Positions 26,072-34,378 of a stretch of 64,000 bases of DNA are shown here, in pieces. The stretch is from Planctomycetota bacterium (GTDB lineage: Bacteria > Planctomycetota > Planctomycetia > Pirellulales > Pirellulaceae): the NCBI GenBank assembly GCA_016872775.1, contig VGZA01000005.1, positions 1 through 64,000 of the forward strand, given 5' to 3'. Under the pieces are notes generated by a model. That model searched no databases, was not told where the DNA came from, and saw nothing but the letters and a program-made list of their open reading frames with translations. Positions within the stretch are counted from its first letter, which is position 1. Each line of letters opens with the position of its first letter. The position numbers were made by a program, and so were the translations under genes.

Positions 26072-27268
26072 GTGCATTACGAATATATTGACAGCCAAAC
26101 GGCTTTGCTCCAATTCTGCGACTCACTCGCCGCCGAACCGATGATCGCGTTCGACACCGAGTTCGTGTCGGAGGATACGTATCGCCCCGAATTGTGCCTG
26201 GTGCAGGTCGCCGCCGCGCGACATCTGGCGGTCATCGACCCTTACGCCGTGGAGGACCTCCGTCCTTTCTGGGCACTTCTGGCCCAGGGCCCTCACGAGA
26301 CGATCGTCCACGCCGGCCGCGAGGAATTCCGGTTCTGTCGACTGGCGACGAACCGCCGGCCGCACGCGATGTTCGACGTGCAGATTGCGGCCGCGATTGT
26401 CGGGCTCGAATATCCGGCGTCCTACGGCTCCTTGTTACAACGGATCCTGGGCGAACAGCTGGAAAAAGGCGAGACACGCACCAACTGGCGGCAGCGACCA
26501 CTCTCTGCCCGGCAATTGGAATATGCGCTGCAGGATGTGACCCACTTGTTGCCCCTTCGCCGGCGATTAGGCGAGCAGATGGACCGATCGGGGCGCACCG
26601 ACTGGATGCGCAGCGAAATGGCCGACTGGCAGGAGGACGTGGAGCGCGCGGAGACCGCGGAGCGCTGGCGGCGGGTCTCCGGTATCTCCGGCCTCAGTGT
26701 GCGACAACTGGCGATCGTACGGGAGGTCTGGCACTGGCGGGATCAGACGGCGGCTCACCGCGACTGGCCGCCGAGACGCGTACTTCGGGATGACTTGATT
26801 GTGGAATTGGCGAAGCGGCAAACGGCGGACCCCAAACGGATCCGTGCCGTCCGCGGAATGGAGCGAGGAGATATCCAGCGGATCATGCCGGCACTCGTCG
26901 ACTGCATCCAACGCGCGCTCGATCTGCCCGATCGGGAGTGCCCGGGGAAAGGCATGCGATCGAGCCGGCCGCAGCTGAGCGTCCTGGGTCAATTTCTCTA
27001 TACCGCACTCGGCTGCATCTGCCGCGAAGCGAGTGTCGCGCCCAGCCTGGTCGGCACCGTCGAGGACCTGCGGGATCTGATCGCCTACCGCCTGGGGTTT
27101 GCGACCGACGAATCCGAACCGCCGCGACTGGCGCGTGGGTGGCGTGCCGGTGTGGTCGGAAAATCGATCGACGAATTTCTTGACGGAAAAATGGCGATCC
27201 GCGTCGACGATCCCCGCAACGAAGATCCTCTGAATTTCATCCGCATCGGCGACCACCCTGATTTGTAG
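26072..27268 (+). CDS. rnd: ribonuclease D-like 3'-5' exoribonuclease
   Basis: A 398-residue protein from a GTG start. The DEDDy exonuclease residues are Asp28 and Glu30 (FDTEF), Tyr151 and Asp155 (YALQD). The second motif reads HAGREEFRFC, giving Glu85 where RNase D normally has Asp85. An HRDC domain follows (ISGLSVRQLAIVREVWHWRD and RIRAVRGMERGDIQRIM). RNase D trims tRNA and other 3' ends. It diverges from the membrane protein gene across 293 bases in which I see no clear feature. Confidence 0.88.
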   Translation: MHYEYIDSQTALLQFCDSLAAEPMIAFDTEFVSEDTYRPELCLVQVAAARHLAVIDPYAVEDLRPFWALLAQGPHETIVHAGREEFRFCRLATNRRPHAMFDVQIAAAIVGLEYPASYGSLLQRILGEQLEKGETRTNWRQRPLSARQLEYALQDVTHLLPLRRRLGEQMDRSGRTDWMRSEMADWQEDVERAETAERWRRVSGISGLSVRQLAIVREVWHWRDQTAAHRDWPPRRVLRDDLIVELAKRQTADPKRIRAVRGMERGDIQRIMPALVDCIQRALDLPDRECPGKGMRSSRPQLSVLGQFLYTALGCICREASVAPSLVGTVEDLRDLIAYRLGFATDESEPPRLARGWRAGVVGKSIDEFLDGKMAIRVDDPRNEDPLNFIRIGDHPDL

Positions 27269-27282
27269 GACGGACGCACAAA

Positions 27283-27870
27283 CTACAGCTTCTGGTCCAC
27301 CGCCAGCTTGTGGAAATAGTGCTCGACGTTCTCCTGGTTCTCGAGCAGCCAGTCGATATCCGGGATTCCATGCATCGCTTTGTGAATCGCTTTGGCGGTC
27401 GCGTCGCGATTGGTTTGAAACAGTACCGCAGGGTCGAACTTGGCCTCGACGATGCTTGGGTCGAGCCAGACGGAAACGATGATCCCCAGTTCGTCCGCGC
27501 GTTTCCGGGGAAGATCCCCGGCGCGCACCGCGTCCAGAACGCCATGCGCAATGGCCGCTTGGACCGTTCCCATCAGAATATTGGTGTACTTGTTGCTGTC
27601 GACCGTTACCTTGCTGACCATCAAGGTGGTGGGTCGGATTTGAACGTCGCTGTTAAGAATTGCGAAGACCTTTGTGTGCCCTTTGACTTGATTGCCGAGC
27701 AGATTTGCGATGGCGTAGCCGACGGGCCCGTCAAGTTCGCCGATCACGACTTCCGGTTCCGCGGCCGACCAGGCTTCTTCGGCTTCCACCAGGGCTTCTC
27801 CGGTGCGCATGCCGATCCGTCCCATGAATTTTTCGGTCTTCTTGCTCTTCGACTTTTTCTGTTTTGCCAC
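27283..27870 (-). CDS. formaldehyde-activating enzyme (Fae) homologue lacking the catalytic histidine
   Basis: A 195-residue Fae-family protein (GTG start, GGGAG upstream). The matches to Fae are clear: RTGEALVEAEEA, DGPVGYAIANLLGNQVKGHT and RPTTLMVSKVTV. Fae condenses formaldehyde with tetrahydromethanopterin using a histidine in an NEVAHID-type motif; here the aligned sequence is WSAAEPEVVIGE, with glutamate in place of the histidine. The N-terminus has a lysine-rich extension (KQKKSKSKKTEKF). It may be a divergent paralogue with another substrate or a regulatory role. Its neighbours are an RNase D gene (convergent) and an alcohol dehydrogenase gene on the same strand. Confidence 0.85.
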   Translation of the reverse strand: MAKQKKSKSKKTEKFMGRIGMRTGEALVEAEEAWSAAEPEVVIGELDGPVGYAIANLLGNQVKGHTKVFAILNSDVQIRPTTLMVSKVTVDSNKYTNILMGTVQAAIAHGVLDAVRAGDLPRKRADELGIIVSVWLDPSIVEAKFDPAVLFQTNRDATAKAIHKAMHGIPDIDWLLENQENVEHYFHKLAVDQKL

Positions 27871-27979
27871 GATCGATGCTCCCTTGGATTGGAAAGTTAC
27901 CGCTGCGGAATTGCGGCAATGGACGATAGCGAGACTGAGAATGTAGTAGTTGCCCTGCGGCCGCGCGTCAAGGTGCGGC

Positions 27980-29278
27980 TCACCATAGTTGCAGCGATCG
28001 TTCGAGCAATCGGCAGAGTTCCTGCTCGCCGACGGCGCAAGGCGCTAGTTTCAGCAACCGCTGTTGCAGCAGAGCGCCTTCCGCCAACCTGGACAGGTCC
28101 GACTGGCTGTACCCCAGAGCGGCCAGCCCGTTGGGAAGGTCGTACCGCTTGATCAGAGCAATCAGTTCGTCGCGCAGCGCCTGGCCAAGATCGCGGTCGT
28201 GAACGTCGGGACCGCGGTAGCCGATCCAGCGCAGCACCTGAGCGTGCCGGGCGGTATCGCGCGGAGCCAGAAACTCAAAAACAGCCGGTGCCGTGAGAAT
28301 GACCGAGACACCGTGAGGCACCATCGGATGGTCGACCTGATAATCGCGGGGAAGGTAATCGCGCACCAGACTGGCGATCGGATACGACATGGCGTGGCAA
28401 AGGTGCACACCGGCGTTACCGAATCCAATGCCCGCGTAGGCAGCCGCCAACAACATGTTTTCGCGCGCGGCCTGATCACCGCGATCGGCGACGAGTCTTG
28501 GCAGAAATTCGGTCACCATCTGGATCGACTTCTCCACCCAGACGTCACTGATCGGATTGGTTCCCTGATAATTCGGTCGCTGATCGGGTCGCGCGACCGC
28601 CGGACGGCGGTTATACGGCAACGCCGTGTACGATTCCACTGCGTGACAGAGCACATCCAGTCCCGTCGATGCGGCGACGGTGGCCGGCAGCGTGAGGATA
28701 TTGTCGGGATCGAGGATCCCCAGGGTTGGTTTGAGAAACCGGTGGGCAATCCCCGTCTTCAACTGCCGCTCGGTGAGATCGCAGATGGCGACGCCGGTGG
28801 TTTCACTTCCGGTTCCGGATGTCGTGGGGATTGCGATCAGCGGCTTGAGCGGTCCCGGAACCGGCTGGCCCTCCCCCACAGGCGCGTTGACGTACTTCAG
28901 AAATGGCGCCGGGTAAGTGGCAAACAGGTTGGCCGCTTTCGCCGTGTCGATCGTCGATCCGCCGCCGATGGCGACGAATCCTTGATATGCCCCGCGCCCC
29001 GCCACTTCGATCGCCGCCGCAAACGACTCATAGCTTGGCTCGATGCGAATCGCGTCGAATACGTCGAATGCAACTCGCTCATCTACCAGCGATTGCCTCA
29101 GGCGATCAAATTGGGGTGTCGCCCGCAGCGATTGATCGACAAACACCAGCGCACGTTGGACACCAAGCAGTTTCAGTTCGGCCCCGACCTCGCCAGTCGT
29201 CCCCGGACCGAAGCGCAGTCGCGAGGTGGCAATCTCGAATGCCGTATCGAATGCCGATTCAGGTGCAGCGGCAGCCAT
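27980..29278 (-). CDS. iron-containing alcohol dehydrogenase (hydroxyacid-oxoacid transhydrogenase-like)
   Basis: A 432-residue group III Fe-dependent dehydrogenase. NAD-binding GGGSTIDTAKAAN starts at 105, followed by PTTSGTGSETTGVAI, the metal region GLDVLCHAVESYTA and a second metal pair around HLCHAMSYPI and MVPHGVSV. The length and the LKYVNAPVGEG segment fit the ADHFE1/hydroxyacid-oxoacid transhydrogenase branch better than the butanol dehydrogenase branch. GAGGA lies just upstream. A role in C1 or alcohol metabolism with the Fae homologue is possible but not shown. Confidence 0.85.
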   Translation of the reverse strand: MAAAAPESAFDTAFEIATSRLRFGPGTTGEVGAELKLLGVQRALVFVDQSLRATPQFDRLRQSLVDERVAFDVFDAIRIEPSYESFAAAIEVAGRGAYQGFVAIGGGSTIDTAKAANLFATYPAPFLKYVNAPVGEGQPVPGPLKPLIAIPTTSGTGSETTGVAICDLTERQLKTGIAHRFLKPTLGILDPDNILTLPATVAASTGLDVLCHAVESYTALPYNRRPAVARPDQRPNYQGTNPISDVWVEKSIQMVTEFLPRLVADRGDQAARENMLLAAAYAGIGFGNAGVHLCHAMSYPIASLVRDYLPRDYQVDHPMVPHGVSVILTAPAVFEFLAPRDTARHAQVLRWIGYRGPDVHDRDLGQALRDELIALIKRYDLPNGLAALGYSQSDLSRLAEGALLQQRLLKLAPCAVGEQELCRLLERSLQLW

Positions 29279-29499
29279 AGCGCATCCTCGAGGAATAATG
29301 AGCGTTGATGGGACGACCCGATCGTCAAACCAAAGAGCGAACTATTACCGGACAATTCCAGGGCGTCGTCAACCGTCCCACCACGAAAAGGATCGGAATC
29401 GGCTTGCGTTCCTGGCCCGCAACCACACCCAGCGACTGGCCGGGATGGGCCCCGGAACGACCTTGACGGTATCTGTAGTTGGGACCTATATTTACGCTC

Positions 29500-30411
29500 A
29501 TGAAGACGGAACGAAAACACGAACTGCAGACCAACGTGTTGGCCGACTGGTTGGGGCAGTATATTGAGCAAATTCGGCCCTACGGCAAGAACATCACCTT
29601 CGGAATCGGCTTGGCTCTGGTCGCCTGGATCGCGTTTGCTTTTATCCAGTACCAGCGATCGATCGCATCGGGAGCGACTTGGCGCGACTACTTCGCGGCG
29701 ACGATGGAGCGAAACCCCGATCAGCGCAACAAGAAAATCGACGCTGTGGCGATGATGCATGCCGACCAGATACCGGGCTTGTGGGCCGTTCTGAACGCGG
29801 CGCAAGGAAAACTGTCCGCCGGGTGCGCGCGGCTGTTTACCGATCGCGAAATTGCAAGGAAAGAACTTTCCGACGCCAAAGAAGGGTTTCAGGAAGTTGC
29901 GGACAAGGCAAGCCAGCCCGATCTGCGCGTATTCGCAATGTATGGTATGGCGCAAACCTTGGAAGCGATGGGGGAATTGAAACAAGCGTCGGAGAAATTC
30001 CGGCAAGTCCATTCTGCCGCTCCAGAATCGGCTTTCGGCAAAGCCGCCAAAGTCCGCTCAGAGTTTCTGGTCAGTTCTTCGGTCGAGCAGTTTTACGATT
30101 GGTTCGGCAAACAGACGCCAGCCATCTTGCCGCCGTTCGGTAATCGCGACATCCTCCCGCCGGAATTTGGCGACCTGTCCGATCGCCCCGGTTCGAGGCC
30201 CGGGCTCGACGACCCATTTGGTGGCTTTGGCAAGGGATTGGAACCTCCCGAGGTTAAAGGCAAATCAGACGATAGCACGAAGCCTAAGACCGAGGAACCA
30301 GCTCCGACTGAAGATCCGGAATCGCCGGCGAACGCCGACCCCAAGCCGGACAATCCGCCGGAGCCCAGCAATCAGCCAAACCCGCCAAAAACCGACGCCG
30401 ATCCCGAATAG
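29500..30411 (+). CDS. single-pass membrane protein with TPR-like domain (YfgM-like)
   Basis: A 303-residue protein starting MKTERKHELQTNVLADWL. A cytoplasmic N-terminus of about 37 residues is followed by one helix (ITFGIGLALVAWIAFAFIQY) and a helical domain with TPR-like units (VFAMYGMAQTLEAMGELKQA). The last 80 residues are low-complexity proline, lysine and acidic sequence (PDNPPEPSNQPNPPKTDADPE). The topology matches YfgM-type ancillary proteins of the Sec translocon, but the identity is not firm. It lies 81 bases before the rluA-like gene. Confidence 0.75.
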   Translation: MKTERKHELQTNVLADWLGQYIEQIRPYGKNITFGIGLALVAWIAFAFIQYQRSIASGATWRDYFAATMERNPDQRNKKIDAVAMMHADQIPGLWAVLNAAQGKLSAGCARLFTDREIARKELSDAKEGFQEVADKASQPDLRVFAMYGMAQTLEAMGELKQASEKFRQVHSAAPESAFGKAAKVRSEFLVSSSVEQFYDWFGKQTPAILPPFGNRDILPPEFGDLSDRPGSRPGLDDPFGGFGKGLEPPEVKGKSDDSTKPKTEEPAPTEDPESPANADPKPDNPPEPSNQPNPPKTDADPE

Positions 30412-30492
30412 TCGCAAGCCGTTCGACTGCCGGTGGCGGACTGCGGATCGAATAATGCCCCGCTGCAACGGTACCTCTTCGCTCTTACCGTC

Positions 30493-31491
30493 ATGACTGA
30501 TTCCAGCAACCCTGGCGCGACGACGCATGATCTCGTCGTGCAGTCCGACGAAGCGGGAGCAAGGCTGGACGCGTTTCTCGCGCAGCAATTTCCGCATTAC
30601 AGCCGGGTCTTCCTTCGTAAGGTGATTCATGCCGGCGGTGTCGTCGTGAATGAAATGCAGGTGCGCGCCGCCTTTCGTTTGAAAGCCGGGAATCGAATTC
30701 AGATACGACTGCCTGACTTGCCCGTGGACGGCCCCGAACCGGAGGATATTCCGCTCGAAATCTTGTTCGAGGACGAACATCTTGCGGCGATCAACAAACC
30801 ACCCCATATGGTCGTGCATCCTGCGCGGGGCAATTGGAAAGGGACGTTGACGGCGGCCTTGGCACATCACTTTCAGCAACTGAGTGACGCGGCGGGACCG
30901 GCACGGCCAGGTGTTGTTCATCGGCTCGATCGCGAGACCAGCGGTGTGATTGTGATCGCCAAAACCAATCGTGCCCATTTCGAACTCTCCTCCCAGTTCG
31001 AAAGCCGGGTGACGCAGAAAGAGTATCGGGCGATTGTCTGCGGTCACCCGGACCGCGACCGGGATCTGCTCGATCTGCCGATCGGAATCCATCCGTATCA
31101 GCGCGAAAAGATGGCGATACGAGCGGACCATTCGAGCAGTCGAGAGGCACAGACATTTTATGAGGTGCTTGAGCGGTTCTCCGGTTTTGCGTTCATGCGT
31201 CTGGTGCCTCGGACCGGCCGCACGCATCAGCTCCGCGTTCATCTCGCGCATATTCACTTGCCGGTACTCTGCGACCGGCAGTACGGCGGTCGCTGCGAAA
31301 TCCGGCAAGCCGAACTGCGGGGTGATCGGGACGATACCGTGCTGCTGAGCCGCCAGGCCCTGCATGCCTACTCGCTGCGAATTCAGCACCCGATTACGAA
31401 GCTCCCACTTGAATTCGTCGCTCCGCTGCCGGACGATATGCAGCGTGTGTTGAGTGAATTGAGGCAATTCCGATCTCAAGTCGCGCGTTGA
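30493..31491 (+). CDS. RluA-family pseudouridine synthase
   Basis: A 332-residue protein with an N-terminal S4 RNA-binding domain (ARLDAFLAQQFPHYSRVFLRKVIHAGGVVVN) and a pseudouridine synthase domain with the catalytic aspartate motif VVHRLDRETSGVIV. RTGRTHQLRVH and the C-terminal ALHAYSLRIQHP are also typical. It is probably a RluC/RluD-type 23S rRNA enzyme, but the exact target uridine cannot be read from the sequence. It is followed after 13 bases by the asparaginase gene. Confidence 0.9.
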   Translation: MTDSSNPGATTHDLVVQSDEAGARLDAFLAQQFPHYSRVFLRKVIHAGGVVVNEMQVRAAFRLKAGNRIQIRLPDLPVDGPEPEDIPLEILFEDEHLAAINKPPHMVVHPARGNWKGTLTAALAHHFQQLSDAAGPARPGVVHRLDRETSGVIVIAKTNRAHFELSSQFESRVTQKEYRAIVCGHPDRDRDLLDLPIGIHPYQREKMAIRADHSSSREAQTFYEVLERFSGFAFMRLVPRTGRTHQLRVHLAHIHLPVLCDRQYGGRCEIRQAELRGDRDDTVLLSRQALHAYSLRIQHPITKLPLEFVAPLPDDMQRVLSELRQFRSQVAR

Positions 31492-31504
31492 GGAAAGGAC
31501 GAAC

Positions 31505-32491
31505 ATGGTTGTTCTACGGGCCGGACTGGCAGCGGTTTTGTTCGAGGTTCTACAGCTTGCAGGCACGGCGTTTGTTGCGGCGCAGCCGGCGCAACGGCTG
31601 GAGTACGCGATCGTCCTGCACGGCGGCGCGCTGGACGATCCGGAAACGATGGATCGCGAATTGCGCCGGCAATATGAGGCAGGCCTGGGCCGCGCGTTGG
31701 AAATCGGCAAGCAAGTTCTGGCCACGGGCGGCAGTAGCCTGGATGCCGTTGAACAAGTTATTCGCAGCCTTGAAGATGATCCGACATTCAACGCCGGAAA
31801 GGGCGCGGTCTACAACAGCGAAGGTGGACATGAACTGGATGCTTCCATCATGGATGGATCGAATCGGGCCTGCGGTGCCGTGGCAGGTGTTCGCACGGTG
31901 AAGAACCCAATTTCGCTGGCGCGATTGGTGATGACCCGAACTCGACATGTGCTGCTGGTGGCGGATGGCGCGGAAAAATTCGCCGGTGAAATGGAGGTCC
32001 CGCGGGTGGAGCCTTCCTATTTCGACACCGATCGACAGCATAAAAACTGGCTCGAAGTCCGCGAACGGCAAGCCAAGCAAGGCAAGAAAGGAACCGTCGG
32101 CTGCGTGGCACTCGACAAACGCGGAAATATCGCCGCCGGTACTTCCACGGGAGGACTGACCAACAAGAAATACGGTCGTGTGGGAGATTCACCGATCGTC
32201 GGAGCCGGCACTTACGCCGACAACGCTACCTGCGGCGTGAGTTGCACTGGAACCGGCGAGGAGTTCATTCGCAATGCCGTGGCCCATGATGTCTCGGCGC
32301 GAATGCGGTTTCTTAAGTTGCCGGTCGCCGCGGCGGCCCGGCAGGTCGTTCACGAAGTTCTCAAGCCCGACGACGGCGCCTTGATTGCACTGAGCTCGAC
32401 AGGAGAGATCGCGGCCGAGTTTAATACCGGCGGCCTGGCTCGCGCTGCCGCAAACTCCGCAGGGTTGCTCGAAGTGAAACTGGGAAAATAG
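31505..32491 (+). CDS. exported isoaspartyl peptidase/L-asparaginase (Ntn hydrolase)
   Basis: A 328-residue plant-type asparaginase family protein with a signal peptide (ending GTAFVAAQ). The self-cleavage site is at KKGTVGCVALD, with Thr197 as the new N-terminal nucleophile. IVLHGGA near the N-terminus and GTSTGGLTNKKYGRVGDSPIVGAGTYA are family marks. It degrades isoaspartyl dipeptides or asparagine, in the periplasm if the signal is functional. GAGGAAAGGA precedes the ATG. Confidence 0.9.
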   Translation: MVVLRAGLAAVLFEVLQLAGTAFVAAQPAQRLEYAIVLHGGALDDPETMDRELRRQYEAGLGRALEIGKQVLATGGSSLDAVEQVIRSLEDDPTFNAGKGAVYNSEGGHELDASIMDGSNRACGAVAGVRTVKNPISLARLVMTRTRHVLLVADGAEKFAGEMEVPRVEPSYFDTDRQHKNWLEVRERQAKQGKKGTVGCVALDKRGNIAAGTSTGGLTNKKYGRVGDSPIVGAGTYADNATCGVSCTGTGEEFIRNAVAHDVSARMRFLKLPVAAAARQVVHEVLKPDDGALIALSSTGEIAAEFNTGGLARAAANSAGLLEVKLGK

Positions 32492-32531
32492 TCGTGATCG
32501 CAAGCCCTACCTCGTCCTTGGGCCATGGTCG

Positions 32532-33206
32532 ATGATCGTACTGCTGTTTGATATCGACGGAACGCTGTTGCTGACGGGCGGGGCAGGCCTCGCTTCGTTG
32601 CGGGGCGCAATGCGAGACGAATTTGGCGTCAGCGACCCCTTTCAAGTGGAACTCAGCGGCCGCACCGATCGCGGAATCGCGGCGGAGCTTTTTGCGCGGC
32701 ACGCTATCGAGAACTGCGAGCCCAACTGGCAGCGATTTCGCGACGCTTACCTGCGCCAACTGGCTCTGGAACTCCCGCTGCGTCAGGGGTCGGTCTTGCC
32801 CGGCGTGTTGTCGCTGCTGGGAACATTGTCCGCTCGCCCTGATGTGGCACTTGGACTGCTGACGGGCAATGTGCGCCGAGGCGCCGCGCTGAAGTTGGAA
32901 CATTACCGATTGCACAGCTATTTTGCTTTCGGCGGTTATGGCGACGACCATTCACATCGCGATCTGGTCGCGGCGTCTGCCTTGTATGCGGCGCGGCAGC
33001 ATCTGAACTCACCGCACCGTGATGTCTGGGTGATCGGCGATACTCCACTGGATATTCGCTGCGCGCGAGCCATCGGCGCTCGATCACTCGCCGTCGCCAC
33101 AGGCAGCCACCCGCAAGACGAGCTTCAAGCCTGCGAACCCGACCTGTTACTCCCGACACTGGAATCGGCCGACGATTTCCTGCACCGAATCCACACCATC
33201 CCCTAG
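32532..33206 (+). CDS. HAD-superfamily phosphatase, phosphoglycolate phosphatase-like
   Basis: A 224-residue HAD hydrolase with motif I LLFDIDGTLLLTGG, motif II LGLLTGN, and motif IV VIGDTPLDIRCA. The LDIRCARAIGARSLAVATGSH ending is typical of phosphoglycolate phosphatase relatives. The substrate is unassigned. It lies 40 bases after the asparaginase gene on the same strand and is the last gene before the group II intron remnant. Confidence 0.85.
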   Translation: MIVLLFDIDGTLLLTGGAGLASLRGAMRDEFGVSDPFQVELSGRTDRGIAAELFARHAIENCEPNWQRFRDAYLRQLALELPLRQGSVLPGVLSLLGTLSARPDVALGLLTGNVRRGAALKLEHYRLHSYFAFGGYGDDHSHRDLVAASALYAARQHLNSPHRDVWVIGDTPLDIRCARAIGARSLAVATGSHPQDELQACEPDLLLPTLESADDFLHRIHTIP

Positions 33207-33294
33207 AACCCATCCGCAAAAAGGCCTTCCAGCCCCAGCAAAATCTTATCGATAGGGGTAGGGAGACCCGATTGAGTTCGGGCCCCCTCCCTCC

Positions 33295-33327
33295 GAACCG
33301 TACGAGCGGTTCTCCCGCATACGGCTC
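33295..33327 (-). ncRNA. group II intron domain V
   Basis: A 33-base hairpin, minus strand: GAGCCGTATGC pairs with TCGTACGGTTC around a GGGAGAACCGC loop region. The AGC catalytic triad is retained. Confidence 0.75.
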
Positions 33328-33339
33328 TCCGGTCAGTGG

Positions 33340-33970
33340 TTGCCCTTTGGGGATTGAACAAATCTGGCATGGCTGTTTCCAGACTGGAAAGCCCTCGCCA
33401 GAGAAAGAATCGATTGGGCCATTGTTGGGTTGCGGGTTTTCTTCGCGGATTACGTCGTTGTCGTTTTGCTATCAGGCGTCGGAGCCTGCGGCGCACGAGT
33501 TGATCGTAAGTAGCGAAGATGTTCCAGAAACAGTGACGAAAGTAGTGAACCAACCTCGCAAGACGGAATTCAGTTTTTGGATATAGGAATCCAGTGACTG
33601 GCCAGACTTGCGTGGGGTCAGTTGTCGGATGCGGTCCATGAGTTTCTTGTGGCTCTTTTCCTTTGGAAAGCGAAACCTCCCACGAAAGGAATAGCCCAAG
33701 AATGAAAAAACTCGGTACGCGGATCGTCGGAATACCTAGCGGGCGTTTCTCAGAACCACCCGGTTTCGGAATCCAGGTTCGTCGAACCGCTGACGGACAG
33801 TAGGTACCGTTCCGCAGTTGTTCGTACAGGTGCTGGAGTTCCTCTCGCCCATGGGCGGCGAAGGTTTCGACGGTCTGCCGGTCTACGCCACAGGCGCCTC
33901 CGTTTGTCCACACTTTACGCGCGGAGTCGCCGAGGTTTTCCGGGCCGTATACTTTGTCAATTAACGTGTG
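33340..33970 (-). pseudogene. group II intron reverse transcriptase/maturase, fragment with frameshifts
   Basis: The N-terminal part is recognisable as LIDKVYGPENLGDSARK, then NGGACGVDRQTVETF and PKPGGSEKRPLGIPTIR near 33720-33960. It jumps directly to the C-terminal maturase domain, which reads LGYSFRGRFRFPKEKSHKK and NSVLRGWFTTF in a second frame around 33540-33710, and returns to the first frame for LVRRRLRRLIAKRQRRN and QWPNRFFLWRGLSSLETA. The catalytic palm with the YADD motif is missing entirely. The product cannot be active. The final open frame runs on into domain V because the natural stop is lost. Confidence 0.85.
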
Positions 33971-34275
33971 CCATTTCCCTACGCTCGTATCTGTACGTTA
34001 CTGCACCGGCGTAGGCTGCCGCGTCTATCCCCCGGGCTGACCGATACAAAGGGTCGAAGGGATTGCCGTCGCGCGGTCAAGGGTTCGAGAATTGCCAGGA
34101 CTTTCCCCGACAGGCTTGGCCGAAACGAGTTCACAATTGTTACGGACTGGTTGTTCTCCTCAGGTTGCTCTCCACCTCTCCTCACGGAAACGCAGTTACC
34201 GTATCGGATACAGGCCGGTAACGTTAGCCTGACAGGGACTTTCATCCCGCTGATCAAGCGCCTTCACAGCCGCAC

Positions 34276-34345
34276 TGGCTGGGGCTTCCAGCCGCCAGGG
34301 GGGCCAGTCCTACGCCGTCGATTCGCACTTCTAGCGGGCCGGGAG
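34276..34345. repeat. palindromic GGGGCTTCCAGCC repeat upstream of the intron 5' end
   Basis: TGGCTGGGGCTTCCAGCCGCC starts at 34276, directly abutting the predicted intron 5' end. Further copies of related pieces follow (GGGCCGGGAGGCCC near 34337). The same core is present at 21134-21203 and beyond the 3' end of the intron near 33222-33236. Confidence 0.6.
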
Positions 34346-34378
34346 GCCCATCCTACGCTGGAAGCCCATGCTAAGAAG

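Larger units (their letters stand above)
33252..34275 (-). mobile_element. degenerate group II intron, internally deleted
   Basis: On the minus strand the element opens with GTGCG at 34275, the usual group II intron 5' end, and contains GGGATGAAAGTCCC about 30 bases inside. A well-formed domain V hairpin lies at 33295-33327 (GAGCCGTATGC...TACGGTTC), followed by a domain VI-like stem and a 3' end near 33252. Between them is a broken maturase gene. The span is about 1.0 kb, against roughly 2 kb for intact introns, so much of the reverse transcriptase has been lost. Both flanks carry GGCTTCCAGCC palindromes. No exon gene is interrupted. Confidence 0.85.

Noticed and set aside
29226-29567. Plus-strand frame in the gap between the alcohol dehydrogenase and the TPR protein
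   Set aside because: It begins inside the dehydrogenase gene on the other strand and lacks any domain or signal.
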